A stretch of 43,174 nt of DNA from Seison nebaliae (GCA_023231475.1 JALJEE010002346.1:1-43174), one strand, 5' to 3'; shown: positions 14,201 to 25,326, counted from the first letter of the stretch. A program made the numbers and translations. Notes: generated by a model not told the origin, from the sequence alone.

Positions 14201-16540
14201 AGAATGTAAAACTTTCTAATATTATTAATTCGTTGAATAGCTCCGATAATAATGGTGAGACAAATTCAAGTTTCCTTAAAATTCCATCGAAATAGAGTTG
14301 AAATCAATTTAAAAACCGCTTTATTCATTAACCTTTATCTATTCCAATCTTCTCTTAACATTCATCTAAAATAATTTTAAAATATTTATTGTTTTAGAAA
14401 AATATCTGCTTCACTTCTATACTTGTTAGAATAGTAATTTCTTGCACATTCCTAACTCGTTTCTTAATATTTCATTACTCTAATTTTTAATTAATTTCTT
14501 CTTCTTTTTTAGTTTATTCGAACGAAATTACAAAACGATTTCATCATTTCGCTTCACCCGAACGACAGAATAGCAATGCCACAACTTCTTGTTATGATGG
14601 AAATTTGAATATCAGTGATTTATCATCAACATTCAAAAGATATAACAAACCGAAATCATCATTATGGTGGCATCGTCGATATCCAATCGATCAGAAATCG
14701 ACTGAGCTAATTATTGATCAGTCAATTTTGTCGAAGTCGAATAAAACGAAGAATGAAAATAAACTGAATTCCTTCATGACACAAGCGAATGCCAATCCGA
14801 AACAGAAGTTGTTCAAAGGAATCTTATCTTCATTCTCTGGTCATCATGAAACGAATAAAAGTGATTCCAGTTGGAATAATTCATCGATGGAAATTGATTT
14901 AAGTTTGAGGAAGAAGAAGAAGAAGATTAAGAGTTCAGATGGATATCAATCCACCTTCTCTGATTGTGATACGGACATTATTGGAAAGACGAAACGACAT
15001 TCCTCAAAACCGTCTTATGACAACTCGTCAATGAATTCTTTGCAGAATTCTTACAGGAAATCTGGTTTCTTAAGCGATTCAAATGACAATACTTTTGTCC
15101 GACAACCGAAACGTCCAATTAATCGTAAACAAAAGTTTTAATTTAACTCCCTTTTTCCTTTTTTCTAATAATTGAAAATTATTCAGCGAAAAGAAAATAA
15201 GAAACACAAATTTCTCATATTTAGAATTACCTAAAGAAGTTAATCAATTGCAAATGCTCTGCTCAAAAGTGGGAATATTAAATTGGACAATCGATAATAT
15301 ATGTGATTGGATAACGATTGATATTTTATTAGATTATTACGTGGCTGATATTAGACGTTGGTTGGAGAGTAAAATGAATAAATCAAATAAGAATCATCAA
15401 CAGACTTCCAATCGAATTATTATCCAACCAATTATTCATTTATTACGAGCAACGCCAGATCAAATGGAACATGAAATGAAAATATCCAATTATTTACATC
15501 AAAGGAAATTAATCATTTCCATTTACACATTAGTCGTACTTCCATTGAAGAGACGTAATGGAGATAATATAGAACCGTTAGGTATTCCAGAATCGGCACT
15601 AAATCTTGATACTCAAACGATAAGTCGATGGTTAGATGATATCGGTCTATCTCAATATAAGGAACTGTTCGAACAAGCTAAAGTTGATGGTGTTATGTTA
15701 CATTATCTAAATAAAGTTCTTTTTTATACATTTATTTAAATAATTTTTCTTCTTCATAGAACGATTTGATGAACATGAAAATATTGAATGAAATGCATAT
15801 TGTCAGCATTCGACGAGCTATACAATTGTTGCGAGTGAGTAACTATAATTTGAATTGCCTCAAACGACGTTCATGCCGACAAGAAAAAGAAATGGTTTAT
15901 TATTTCCATCATTTATCCTCCATTCTTTCAATTTATTCATTCTGCTCCAGTTGAAACTTCAAAGTAAATGTACAATGGTCTTCTGTCCAACCAAAGAAAA
16001 TATCAGTCGACAAGTCATCCATTGGACATGCCATCGTGTGATGGAATGGTTGAGAACTGTGGATTTAGCCGAATATTCTTCGAACTTACGTGGCTCTGGT
16101 GTTCATGGCGCTTTAATGGTTAATATTTTTCATATAATATTCATATAACGAAAGTACTAAAGATTTTGGAACCTCGATTCACCGGAGAAACCTTTGCTAA
16201 AATACTCAATATTCCACATTCAAAGAGTTTGATAAGAAGACATCTCACCCAAAACTTCCATTCTTTAATCGGCAAGGAGGCGTTGTTAAGGAAGCAACAC
16301 GTTGATTGTTTAAATCCAATCACCAAAATCAAAATTGTTATTATTTTCTTCAATGCAATTTTATTATCTTTCTTTCGTCTGCAGCATAAACGTAATACTT
16401 TATTCTCTAAACGGAGTATCTCTGCCAATCAATACGTCGATGAGATCATCGATGGAGAAATGGATTTGGAGACAGCGAAACAAATAATCCATAATCAGCA
16501 TATCATTGGAAATGGGGAGTATTGTGCAAAAATTGAATAA
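11278..16540 (+). CDS. Liprin-beta: Liprin-beta (PPFIA-binding protein family), core and three SAM domains
   Basis: Cytoplasmic scaffold of the liprin family, which partners liprin-alpha and acts in synapse and cell-edge organisation. Inferred exons: 11278-13608, 13832-14254, 14513-15124, 15225-15715, 15760-15894, 15951-16118, 16163-16336 and 16385-16540; all phases agree. The first exon is mostly disordered but ends with the conserved liprin-beta coiled coil (about 13063-13215, around DLVKANVEKEQEIDELRKQL). Exon 2 carries the family's short R-[ST]-A-S-A-[PM] motif near 14160. SAM1 lies at about 15270-15540 and contains an Asn-rich insertion; SAM2 at about 15615-15850 (RWLDDIGLSQYKELF); SAM3 at about 16010-16310 (HRVMEWLRTVDLAEY). 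The usual long N-terminal coiled coil of vertebrate liprin-beta was not found. Introns of 44, 56, 44 and 48 nt interrupt the SAM region. The last intron (16337-16384) is a multiple of three and open, so it could be retained. An AATAAA lies at the stop codon. Confidence 0.9.
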
Positions 16541-16878
16541 ATGTTTTAATATAGTAATGACTTGAAAGTCTTAATATTTTATATATGTGCGAATACGATT
16601 ATTAATTCGATTACTATGATCTCTTCCAATGATTATAATCTTTTTAGATTATAATCGAATTTTATTAAAATCAACATTACAATTGTTCAGTATTCCATTT
16701 TCTACTTATTTCTAAATATCTCCTTTCTTTTTGTAATTTCCCTTTTTTTTCATTCTTCCCCCGTTCCTTTAAAAATTCATTTTCTAACAAGATTCAACTA
16801 ATTTTTTTATTATTCAATAATGATAATTAAATATATAAAAAATGTTATTCTCTTAAACTTCAAATCTCTAAATGGTTC
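16541..16878. other. Convergent intergenic spacer
   Basis: 338 bp between the 3' ends of the liprin-beta gene (plus) and the minus-strand gene ending at 16879. It is AT-rich, with two copies of the palindromic GATTATAATC near 16634-16660 and pyrimidine-rich stretches. It presumably holds both 3' UTRs and polyadenylation sites; no gene is seen. Confidence 0.55.
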
Positions 16879-19176
16879 CTACTTCTCCACAATACAATTC
16901 GGTCTGAACGATGAATATCGATGGAATGTCCTTCTCCTCTTTAATTCATTTCTACGTTGAGTGGAAATACATTTCTCATCTTTCGAATGTTCCTTATAAT
17001 CAGTTACATATGTCGAATCACCAGCAAATTTCTTTCGATTTTTCATATGGAGACAATAATTGGGGTTATCACGAAACCGCATTATGGGACAACCGACCGG
17101 TTCTAAAATTAACTCTTAAAAATTTCTTATTTCTTTTAAAATTCGAACTTTCTACATATTTATCATGTGCCTCAGAATTTGGTAATTTCCGATCATTTTG
17201 CGGTTTATAAAAACGACTTTTCAACTGTATTCTTGGAATGGTCTTATCGACACCACAATAATTTTTCTTTGGAAAATCTTCTTGATATGATGTTACTCTT
17301 GTACCCGGTTTCTTAAATTGTTTATGGAATCCACCTAATAGACGAATTGCATTGGCCGGAATTACTCTAGCTACTTTACGTTCTCTGTCGCAATAAAATG
17401 GAAAATCTGAAGTATAAGACGTTTCTGGAGGGTCTCTTGTGGTGGACTGATTAATACACAAATTAATTTCACCTTCTGTCCTTCGTCCATATGAATTCAA
17501 TCTTAATTCTTTCTTTTCACAAGCCATTTTAGTACATGGATTATCTGTCTGATCAAAATAATCTTCGTCGTACGTCGAAGTCCCACTAAAAATGTAAAAA
17601 TCATGTTATAGAATTTAAAAGAAATTTTTAGATATTATGGAACTTGAATTTCGTTTTAGGTTTCCTATAAGATCGATCTCGTTGGAAAAGTGGATCATAT
17701 TTTTTAGGAGCCTGATAATCGATCGAGTTGGAAGTGACAGCATTTAATTTCATGACACAATCCTGATTAAACGGTTCTAATATATCTAATTCATCCTGAC
17801 ATTTATCTTTCGGTTGGAATACTTCACGTTGGTCTTGTTCAACTAGTCCTTTCTTTAAACATTCTTTCACCATCGTCCCATCCACATAGATTAACGCTTC
17901 TGGAACATTCTTCGCTTTATTCACCAGATGGCATGGTAAATAAGGTTTCTTCTTTTTTACTTCCTTCAATTTAGCACAATGTTCTTCCATCTTTGTCACA
18001 TCAAATTCCTTTTCTTTCTTTTCTTGTGATAATAAACTTTTCACATTCTCCTTCTTTGGTGCTTCTTGTTCATCATCTTTTATTCCACAATCATTTAACA
18101 ATTCTTTTAAATGTTCATCATCTGATTTCCCCGTAAAACTTGCCCGACATTTCTTTGTTGGTTTCTTACTGAGAGTCGCCTCACCGTAATCATACGAACT
18201 CAACAAAGTACCTGCGGTTTCCCGTTTATTCTTTCGATTTTCCCGCTAAATAAGATGAAAACATTAAATTGTTATTTGAGAAAGTCAACTGCTAATTTGT
18301 AATCAACTGGAACTACTTTCGGTTCTTTATAATATTCTAAAAAATTCTCCAAGTGTTTTGCTTTCGATTTTGGATCAACAAATTCGTTCTTTTTAAATGA
18401 TTTATTCAAGGTGATGTTGAAAGAGAAAAAACTTTTGTTTCCGAAATTACTGTTTGATCGGGACAAACATTCATTAATATATTAATATCATCTTGGTCTT
18501 TATGAAATCCTTTCTCACATTTCCAATCTCCATCAACAATTTTATTGAAGTCTTGCTGATAAATAGTTTTGGAATTATCAGGTAATTGATTATCAATGTT
18601 CTCAGCGTAAGTCTTCGTTCCATCAAATCGAATTCTTTGGAGATATAATTCGTCTTTCTCTCCTGCACAACACTTTCGACCGAATTATTAGCTTAATGAA
18701 TGACGTAAAGAATGAAATAAATTACCTTAGATTTGAAGAAGTCTTTCAATGTGTTTGCATCGACTCGATAAACTTGATTCTATTAAATAGTAGTTTGAGT
18801 GAAAATTATTCGAAAGAGAAAATAGTGATGTGATGTAATAATTATATCTTACACACATCTAAATAACTTTCTTGTTCAATTCATCTTCTTTTTTCTGTTT
18901 TATTTCTAATCGTATCTCTTCATTACAATCATCGAAATTCGGTTTCTCTTTCGGATGCTCTTCATTCGCACATGGCGTTGGACAAACGTCAGATAATCGA
19001 TCAAATTTATTTCGTTCTTTATCCATTTCTTCCTCTAACGATTTCTGACAAGCGTCCAACGTGTCTGTTGGTACGTTGTCTCGTGGAACCCAACAACAAT
19101 ATTCATCATAATCTTTCTTTAACTTCTCTACTCCTTCCTCACGAGCAGATGATATCATACTTTCTGTACTCCTCAT
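16879..19176 (-). CDS. Seven-exon protein with repeated Y-x-x-D-[FY] motifs; possible microtubule/axonemal type
   Basis: I do not recognise the exact family. Inferred exons on the minus strand are 19176-18868, 18779-18726, 18672-18433, 18388-18290, 18245-17644, 17585-17149 and 17102-16879. All phases agree and give a protein of about 654 residues. Introns are 88, 53, 44, 44, 58 and 46 nt. The third exon's frame has no internal start and is seen only by splicing. The protein is Lys/Glu and Cys rich and carries a recurrent [ST]-x-Y-x-x-D-[FY] motif near residues 159 (IYQQDF), 440 (TYDEDY), 492 (SYTSDF), 535 (SYQEDF) and 612 (TYVTDY). Similar short Tyr/Asp/aromatic repeats occur in microtubule-binding axonemal proteins of the SAXO/microtubule-inner-protein type, so that role is a guess. 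It would be odd in an acariform mite, whose sperm lack flagella. The gene is divergent from the transporter at 19528. Confidence 0.7.
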
Positions 19177-19527
19177 ATTGTCAGACGAATTGAATTGTGG
19201 AAATAGAAAACGAATCTTTTAAGATGTTTTAACACCCAAAAATCTTTGTAGGAAACGTTAATTGTTTATTTCAATTCGAACAATAAATATAATTTAGGTC
19301 GTATTGTTCACAGTGAAGAAGAAAGAAGAAATTGAATAACAAATCGAATTAGAATAAAAATAGCAATTTTCTTAGCCAATTCCAAATGTTTTAATGTGTC
19401 GAATTAATTTATTAATTTTTGAGAAAGAATTTCGTTTGATTTTCTTCAATTTATTTAACATTTCCACAAAATAATCGATCAGTCACTTTCTTCTTAAATT
19501 TGATTAACGATTTAATTGTGAAACGAA
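19177..19527. promoter_or_regulatory. Divergent intergenic region, likely shared promoter zone
   Basis: 351 bp separate the start codons of two divergent genes, the Y-x-x-D-[FY] gene (minus) and the transporter (plus), so both promoters must lie here or in the genes' 5' ends. The stretch is AT-rich with no clear TATA box or paired operator. A bidirectional promoter is an inference from the spacing only. Confidence 0.4.
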
Positions 19528-20913
19528 ATGAAGAAACTGAACACAGCAATAAGTGATATTTATGAACGATTAATGCCAGCAGATACAATTCCAAAGAAAT
19601 ATTGGTCATATATCTTATTCTTTGGTTGTACCATGTTATATACATGTCGAACGACAGTTCCTTTATGTGTATCTCGAATGGCACATGATGGTGATTGGAA
19701 TAAATCATCGACTGCAACCGTTTTAGGAGTCTTCTTTTGGGGTTATTTAATCACCCAATTGAGTGCTGGCAAATGGAGTAAGATCTTTGGTGGTGATCTT
19801 ATTATTTTTATTGGTGGTGTCGGTTGGATTCTCATCACATTCTTCACTCCAACTCTTTTCTTCATGTTCAGTGATAGTCAAGTCTGTTATTGGATTATTG
19901 TTGCATCTCGTATTGTAATGGGTTGTCTTCAAGGATTACATATGCCATCATTAACCACTTTCGTCAATGCGAAATGGTCGGAAGAGGAACGAAGTGGAAT
20001 ATTCTCGTTTATTGTCGCTGGAAATTTTGCAGGCACATTACTATGTGGATCATTAGGTTCGCTGCTTTTGGAGAAATATGGATGGTCAACCGTTTTCCAT
20101 GTACTTGGTACGATATCATTCATTTGGTTGATTATATTTCGATTTATTTTTGTGAAGGATTATCAACGGCGAATGAGTTCCATTGTCCAATCGTTTTATA
20201 TCTTCAAAAAACAATCATCAACAAATCAACATACGAAACCGTCCACTTCTGATCAAGAACTTGACGATCATCGATTACCATCAACATCCAGTTACAGTCA
20301 TAATGATGATCATTTCCCAATTAAACAATTATGTTTGTCACCGGCATTCTGGTCTATAATGTTTGGCCAATTCTGTGAAATGAACGCTTTCTATATCCTC
20401 TTTTCCTGGATGCCAACGTATTTCTCGGAGAACTTCGTTTCAGCCAAAGGATGGATATTCAATGTGATACCTTGGTTGCTTTCTATCATTTCCAGTATTG
20501 TCAGTGGACGTTTAGCGGATTATCTCTTAAAAAAGAAATTCTCTCTAACTTTTGTTAGAAAGTTTTCGGAAACGATAGCTTTATTTGGTACTGGTTTCTG
20601 TTTGATAATACTCAATTCTTTCGAAACGTTTACATCTCAATTAATCATCATGTCATTCGCTGTCGCTTGTTGTGGTTTCCATAACTCAGGAATTATGATC
20701 AATCCAACAGATATCGCTCCATCACATGCTGGTTCCGTTTTTGCTCTGATGAATATGGCTGGTGCAATTCCTGGTTTCTTTGGAGTTAAAATTGTTGGGA
20801 AAATCCTTTCGAATAATGGAGGTTGGGAAATGATTTTCAAACAAACTGGATTTTTCTGCTTCGCTGGATTAGTTGTTTTTTTATTATTTGGAACAGCAAA
20901 GAAAGTGATATAA
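19528..20913 (+). CDS. SLC17A9: SLC17A9/VNUT-like vesicular nucleotide transporter (MFS)
   Basis: A 461-residue major-facilitator protein of the SLC17 family, closest by eye to SLC17A9, which loads ATP into secretory vesicles using membrane potential and chloride. The intronless frame starts at an ATG with an A at -3. Twelve membrane segments are apparent. Family signatures run in order: the TM1 arginine in CRTTVPLC (R41), FFWGYLITQLSAG in the TM2 region, SRIVMGCLQGLHMPS in TM4, a cytosolic Ser/His/Asp-rich loop between TM6 and TM7, then AKGWIFNVIPWL and a TM10-11 block with HNSGIMINPTDIAPSHAG. The length matches the family (about 430-460 residues). The lack of introns contrasts with its spliced neighbours and might reflect retroposition or intron loss. 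Another SLC17 member (phosphate, sialate or glutamate) is possible, but the AKGWIFNV block is most like SLC17A9. Confidence 0.88.
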   Translation: MKKLNTAISDIYERLMPADTIPKKYWSYILFFGCTMLYTCRTTVPLCVSRMAHDGDWNKSSTATVLGVFFWGYLITQLSAGKWSKIFGGDLIIFIGGVGWILITFFTPTLFFMFSDSQVCYWIIVASRIVMGCLQGLHMPSLTTFVNAKWSEEERSGIFSFIVAGNFAGTLLCGSLGSLLLEKYGWSTVFHVLGTISFIWLIIFRFIFVKDYQRRMSSIVQSFYIFKKQSSTNQHTKPSTSDQELDDHRLPSTSSYSHNDDHFPIKQLCLSPAFWSIMFGQFCEMNAFYILFSWMPTYFSENFVSAKGWIFNVIPWLLSIISSIVSGRLADYLLKKKFSLTFVRKFSETIALFGTGFCLIILNSFETFTSQLIIMSFAVACCGFHNSGIMINPTDIAPSHAGSVFALMNMAGAIPGFFGVKIVGKILSNNGGWEMIFKQTGFFCFAGLVVFLLFGTAKKVI

Positions 20914-21767
20914 AAGCCTCAATAGAAAAGCTTTTACTTATCACTCTAATGTTAAATTTGTCATAAATCCAGTTTTCATTCCGCTTCACATACAACTCGT
21001 TACGATTCTTTTGTCAATTTATATACTCTTGTAAATAAGTGAACTAAACACTACTACACTGAACAATTCAAAATTTCCAATCATCAAATACATATTCCAT
21101 ATTCATTGTGTCCCCTATTCATATTCCATTCTGCCATTATATTTTTTTGGTGAAGATAAGTAAAAGTCGGTTTCCATCTAACAGTATTACATCAAATTTC
21201 TATTTTTCACAGAACTGCGTTAAATATTTTATTTTGCGTTTCATGATATTATTGAAAACCGATATACATCGAAAAACTGAACACTCTGGTTTTCTCAAAT
21301 ATGTTAACTTTTTATGAATCTTATTTTCCTGTAATTTAAAATCCATCTAATCTAATTTATTCAAATATTCTACACTGTTTACTTGAATAAAAAACATCAT
21401 AAATTCTATATTATTCATTTATTCATTGCAAATGTTCTATTATGCTTCATTAAATATTTTATTTCCATATGAAATTTATACAGAAGTTAACATAGAATGA
21501 TAAAGTTAAATAATGTCAATTGCAATTCATCTCGTAAATATTCCGGAATATGGGAAGTAATATCGAAGTTAGAAGAAATGTAAAGATCTACATCAATCGA
21601 ATAATAAGAACAAAAGAAGATAACCGGATTGAAAAAATTTTTACACCGGAGAAAAGATGGAAATAATAAATCAGATTCCTCGATAGACTGGATTATTTTC
21701 AAATATCAAATAGATAAATGTAAAAAAGCACTTCTACTATTATTCAGGCTATCCGTCTTGAACATCA
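20914..21767. other. Transporter 3' UTR and spacer
   Basis: AT-rich sequence downstream of the transporter with AATAAA-type signals (for example near 21388), then unassigned DNA up to the LINE tail. A 71-codon minus-strand frame at 21702-21487 shows no recognised family and I do not count it as a gene. Confidence 0.5.
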
Positions 21768-21831
21768 ATAAATAAATATTTATTTATTTTAATTAACATT
21801 GAGGAATTCTACACATCAATCGGACGATAAG

Positions 21832-22999
21832 CTAAATCTTGATCGAACATAGATGATTCAAAAAAACTTTTGAATTTATCAATTTAATATCCGATGATGT
21901 GGTGGTACTTTTTTTCATTAAAGACCAGAATTTTGAAGAGTTGTATCTTGAAATAATATCATCATATTTCTGTTGTTCAACTCTTCTAATTAGATCTCTT
22001 ACAGCGTTCCTAAATTTCTTACGAGCCGTCTTTCTTATCTCAAAAGAACCTACATCTGAATGAATTCTATAATTGCGGTTCGCAATTACCATTTCATATT
22101 TGAGGTGACGAATTTGATAAAAATTTGAAATTTTCTTATTTTTATTATCTCTCTGACGATTATTGATACATTGGTATGAACCAGACAACTTGAGATGCTG
22201 GTATAATTGATGGAATGTGAGAAAATTAATATTGTTTGTTACGTCAATCACATTTTGAAGAAGTGACTCATTCTTACAGACAGAAATATCAAATGAATTT
22301 GCTATATTCTCACACTGGATACGTTGTAAAGTAATCGTCCATATCATAGTGAAATGATCGGATAACTCAAACCTATCGGAGATAAAACATTTACAGACAT
22401 TCTTACATAGAGTATTTGATATTAAAATATGATCAATCCATGAAACGCCGTTATTTGAACGAAAAGTAACAGTATCTTTAGTATTATACTGCAATTCAAC
22501 AAAGGAACAATCGAATCTGTGTAGAAGATTTTTTCCACTGATTATCATTAGTTCAATATCAAATGGAGAGATGTTGAAATCACCCCCAATTATAAAGGTT
22601 TTACCATTACATTCATGAGTGAGGAGATCTTCTAGCATCATCACACTGTGCATTTTGTTAGAACTATCACCGTAAAAATTAACAAATAGAACATTGCAAA
22701 TCATGATCGAACACATATGTTGCGAATGAATTAGAAATTCGGACAAAAATGATCATGTCTGACGAACATCTGAACCTTTTCCATTCAAACTGTTCGGAGG
22801 AATTGAAGGTGAAATGAATATGAGATGTGAATTAATATCGATAAATGAGAACGGAATTAACATGAGCCAAGTTTCTTGAAGAAAAATGACATCAAATCGG
22901 AGAAGATCGTAGATATCTGTCAAAAACCTGCTGGGTCCATGACAATTAAAGGAAATTAGAGAAATACTAGAAGATCTGTCACTACTACTTCCATCAGGA
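21832..22999 (-). pseudogene. LINE ORF2 endonuclease domain, reverse transcriptase absent
   Basis: Apurinic-endonuclease-like (EEP) domain that nicks the target site for target-primed reverse transcription. The catalytic landmarks are all readable in order: Asn in ISFNCHG, Glu in FLQETW, Asp/Asn in IIGGDFNIS, Asp in SWIDHILIS and the terminal Asp-His in ELSDHFTMIW. A basic linker (RKTARKKFRNAVRDLIRR) follows, then the frame ends at 21832 where the reverse transcriptase should begin. One in-frame TGA (about 22757) interrupts the domain. ORF2 has no obvious ATG of its own and follows ORF1 in frame after a TGA. Confidence 0.8.
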
Positions 23000-23869
23000 C
23001 AGGTTGGAAGTCATAACATTGGCGTATCTTTTTCATTCTCAACATTGCTCATTGACGAGGGAAGGATTGAACTGTTATTGTTCCAGAGTTGTTGGCTCCA
23101 CTTGTTACATCTTTCACCAAGAAAGGAATTGGTTGATTTCGAGAAGAAGAATTCTCGAACAAATGTGTTGATCGGCCAATTTGCAGGGTTGGAAAAAGTT
23201 TCGGCATTCTTTTCATCAAATTTGACGATGAAACATTTTGTAGAACTTTCGGAATCATCCATTTGCTCACGTCGAAGTCTCCATAAATCGAGGAAAGACA
23301 TGTCCTTATCGCGCATAAATCTTGCCACCATATTCAAATCTGTATTGTGAACGACATTTTTAATGATGACGGCCTTTGTCCGAACGAAAGGTTTTCGTTC
23401 CCTACTTTTAAAGGTTTCGGAAACGCTTTCACCGGAGAAGGAAGAGGTCGTAGAACGGTGAGATTTTGATGTTTAGATAACAATGGGTTACAACCCATTC
23501 TTCTGACAAATTAACCGTAATTTTGCCATTAATATCCTGCAATCCCTCGGACAGCACCAACATTTGTGACGAAATATTTGCCAATTCTTTCTTCAATACC
23601 ATATTTTCAGACAGAATAGAGTTCAATTTTAATTCAATCGAAACGAGTTGTGTCTTCTTAATCGAAAGACTGGATTCGTCCGGAGGTTCCACGCAAGTTC
23701 TTTTACACGACGCTAAAGTGGTATTTTTGGTGCCCTGAGGTCTTCCTCTGGGCCTTTTGTTATCGGATTGATCCTTGACAGTAGGAGCATTAGTGCCAAA
23801 TACGGTCAGATTAGTAGAATCAGATGAAGGATGGGATGTAAAATCAGACGTACCTGTACCATTTTCCAT
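23000..23869 (-). pseudogene. LINE ORF1 protein (AT-hook, coiled coil, RRM-like C-terminus)
   Basis: Starts at an ATG (23869) and runs to a TGA at about 23000. The N-terminal part is Ser/Thr rich, followed by an AT-hook-like KRPRGRPQGTK and a heptad-like Leu/Ile segment (about 23540-23660) expected of ORF1 trimerisation coils. The C-terminal part (VVHNTDLNMVARFMRD onward) looks like the RRM/CTD fold of LINE ORF1 proteins that bind the element RNA. The frame changes once around 23440-23480, so this copy of ORF1 is not continuous. Confidence 0.7.
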
Positions 23870-23880
23870 TCTATTTCTTT

Positions 23881-24501
23881 AGTTTTCAGTCAATATCGAC
23901 TAAATCTTATAGACTCATGTTTTTTATAAAAAAATGAGTTCTATTCACACTAGTGAAAATACTAGTATTCACCATCAGGATCAATTTCGTTAACAACAAG
24001 TTGGTCCATGATAGTTGGAAAAGTTATAGACTATATTAGTTATATAGACTTAGACCATAGTTTATTCCAATTGACCAATGGATAGAAACAAAATGGGATT
24101 CGGAAAGCATCAATTATTGGCGATGAATAAATTTAATTTTAAATAAGGTACATAAAATTTAAGTGGTTCAGATCCGAATGAAAGAATATTAATACGAAGT
24201 GTCTTATTTTGCCCTATTGGACGATAAGTATTTTTTTGGTAAAAATCTTCCGAAAATTTTATTTACAATGATTTATACACGCAATAATTGAGAATGGAAT
24301 AAGATAGAAAAAATAGAAAAAAATAAAAAAGAACAGGATTGGAAAAAAGAAAAAAAATTAAAAGCATCCAATATTTTCTATTAACATCGTTAACTAGATT
24401 AGATTCAGATTACGAAATATTCAGATAATTCGCTTCCGATCCTCTAATATTCCAATTATTACTAAATTATTGGTTAACAGTGAACTTCATATCGATTAGA
24501 T
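23881..24501. other. LINE 5' flank and spacer
   Basis: AT-rich, A-run-rich DNA between the LINE ORF1 start and the small coiled-coil gene. Part may be LINE 5' UTR. No coding signal is seen on either strand. Confidence 0.5.
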
Positions 24502-24908
24502 TTATATTGTAGCGAACTTAGCCCAAATCTGATATCCGACGTTGATTGTTCCTACGGCAATGTTACAGAAATTTAATGATATTTGATCTAATTGTTTTTT
24601 ATTCGGTAGCGATTTTTTTAGACTTTTATTCTCATTGCTCAGATGATCAATATGATCTTCATTAAATCCAAGCACCTTTTCCAATAATTGATTTCTTCTT
24701 CTTAACCTCCTTATTTCATTGAAGTCTTCGATCTAACAATAGATGTTAATTACGATTATTTGATAATTCTTTTATAAACCGCTTCGTATGATGCTAATTC
24801 ATGAGCTAGATGTTCTATTATTTTCAAATATTCATTATTCGAATTCTTCAATCGATCGTTAGATATCTCCAACGCGTGGAATTTCTTATAATCTTCGTTG
24901 GATATCAT
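24502..24908 (-). CDS. Small two-exon coiled-coil protein, unknown function
   Basis: Inferred exons 24908-24780 and 24732-24502, separated by a 47-nt intron (GTTTAT...TTAG) with matching phase, give a 119-residue protein starting at ATG (MISNEDYKKFHALEIS). It is largely a predicted coiled coil (heptads across NDRLKNSNNEYLKIIEHL and RRLRRRNQLLEKVL), with a basic RRLRRR patch in the middle and a less charged, aromatic C-terminus (TINVGYQIWAKFATI). No family is recognised. It is divergent from the orphan ORF at 26317, with the foldback element in between, so it lies in a repeat-rich accessory block and could be lineage-specific. Confidence 0.55.
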
Positions 24909-25082
24909 TATCTAATGGTTTTCGTTTGAATAATTGAATTGAATCAAATAGAAAATAAAGATCATAAATTGCTAACCGAAATCGAAACAATAGTGCTTAT
25001 AAAAATTTTTTATTTGAGTGTTTATTCATAAAGGAATGACCTTACTCATTGATTCCTTTCTATTTATAGTCAATAATATTTG

Positions 25083-25135
25083 ACTAAACTCGAAGGGAAC
25101 TAAATGGGACAATGCAAATTGTAATTTTATACAAT
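25083..25135 (+). repeat. Weak copy of a dispersed repeat (ACTAA...CAAATTG)
   Basis: By eye this stretch resembles 29220-29335: both share ACTAA, a GAAGG/AAGGG block and GCAAATTG in the same order. Similarity is limited to about 55 bp, so this copy is the least certain of the three. Confidence 0.35.
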
Positions 25136-25326
25136 GTTCTTTTCATATGATTGCCTTAATTTGTAATCAATCAAAGTCATAGAAGAATCTCATATGACAC
25201 TAAACGATGCATCAACTAATAATATATGCTAGATCATAACGAACAATAAATAAAAGATAAAGAAGCCAGAACAACCAAACGAAGAATGTGAAAATAAGCC
25301 GCAACAATCAAAAGCAAGATTATATA

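Larger units (their letters stand above)
21768..23880 (-). mobile_element. Non-LTR retrotransposon (LINE, CR1/jockey-like) copy lacking reverse transcriptase
   Basis: On the minus strand the order is ORF1, then the endonuclease part of ORF2, a linker, and an AAATAAATA-type tail (21768-21795). Full-length relatives are 4-5 kb; this copy is about 2.1 kb. The whole reverse transcriptase and its catalytic YADD box are missing, so it is an internally deleted or composite copy and cannot move by itself. ORF1 and ORF2 lie in the same frame separated by a TGA, and the endonuclease carries one more TGA near 22757. Both could be decayed CGA codons or, for the first, a normal ORF boundary. The family assignment is by domain order only. 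Confidence 0.8.

Noticed and set aside
16046-16060. GGTTGAGAACTGTGG in liprin-beta SAM3 matches 13 of 15 bases of the window-start array motif
   Set aside because: It encodes the conserved WLRTVD of the SAM3 domain; a single copy without repeats nearby is best explained by chance.
21487-21702. 71-codon minus-strand frame, hydrophobic with an IPEYLRDEL segment resembling a SOCS-box end
   Set aside because: The resemblance is only a few residues and there is no other supporting domain or exon.
23045-23350. 101-codon plus-strand frame over the LINE ORF1 region
   Set aside because: Antisense shadow of ORF1, which has recognisable ORF1 features on the minus strand.
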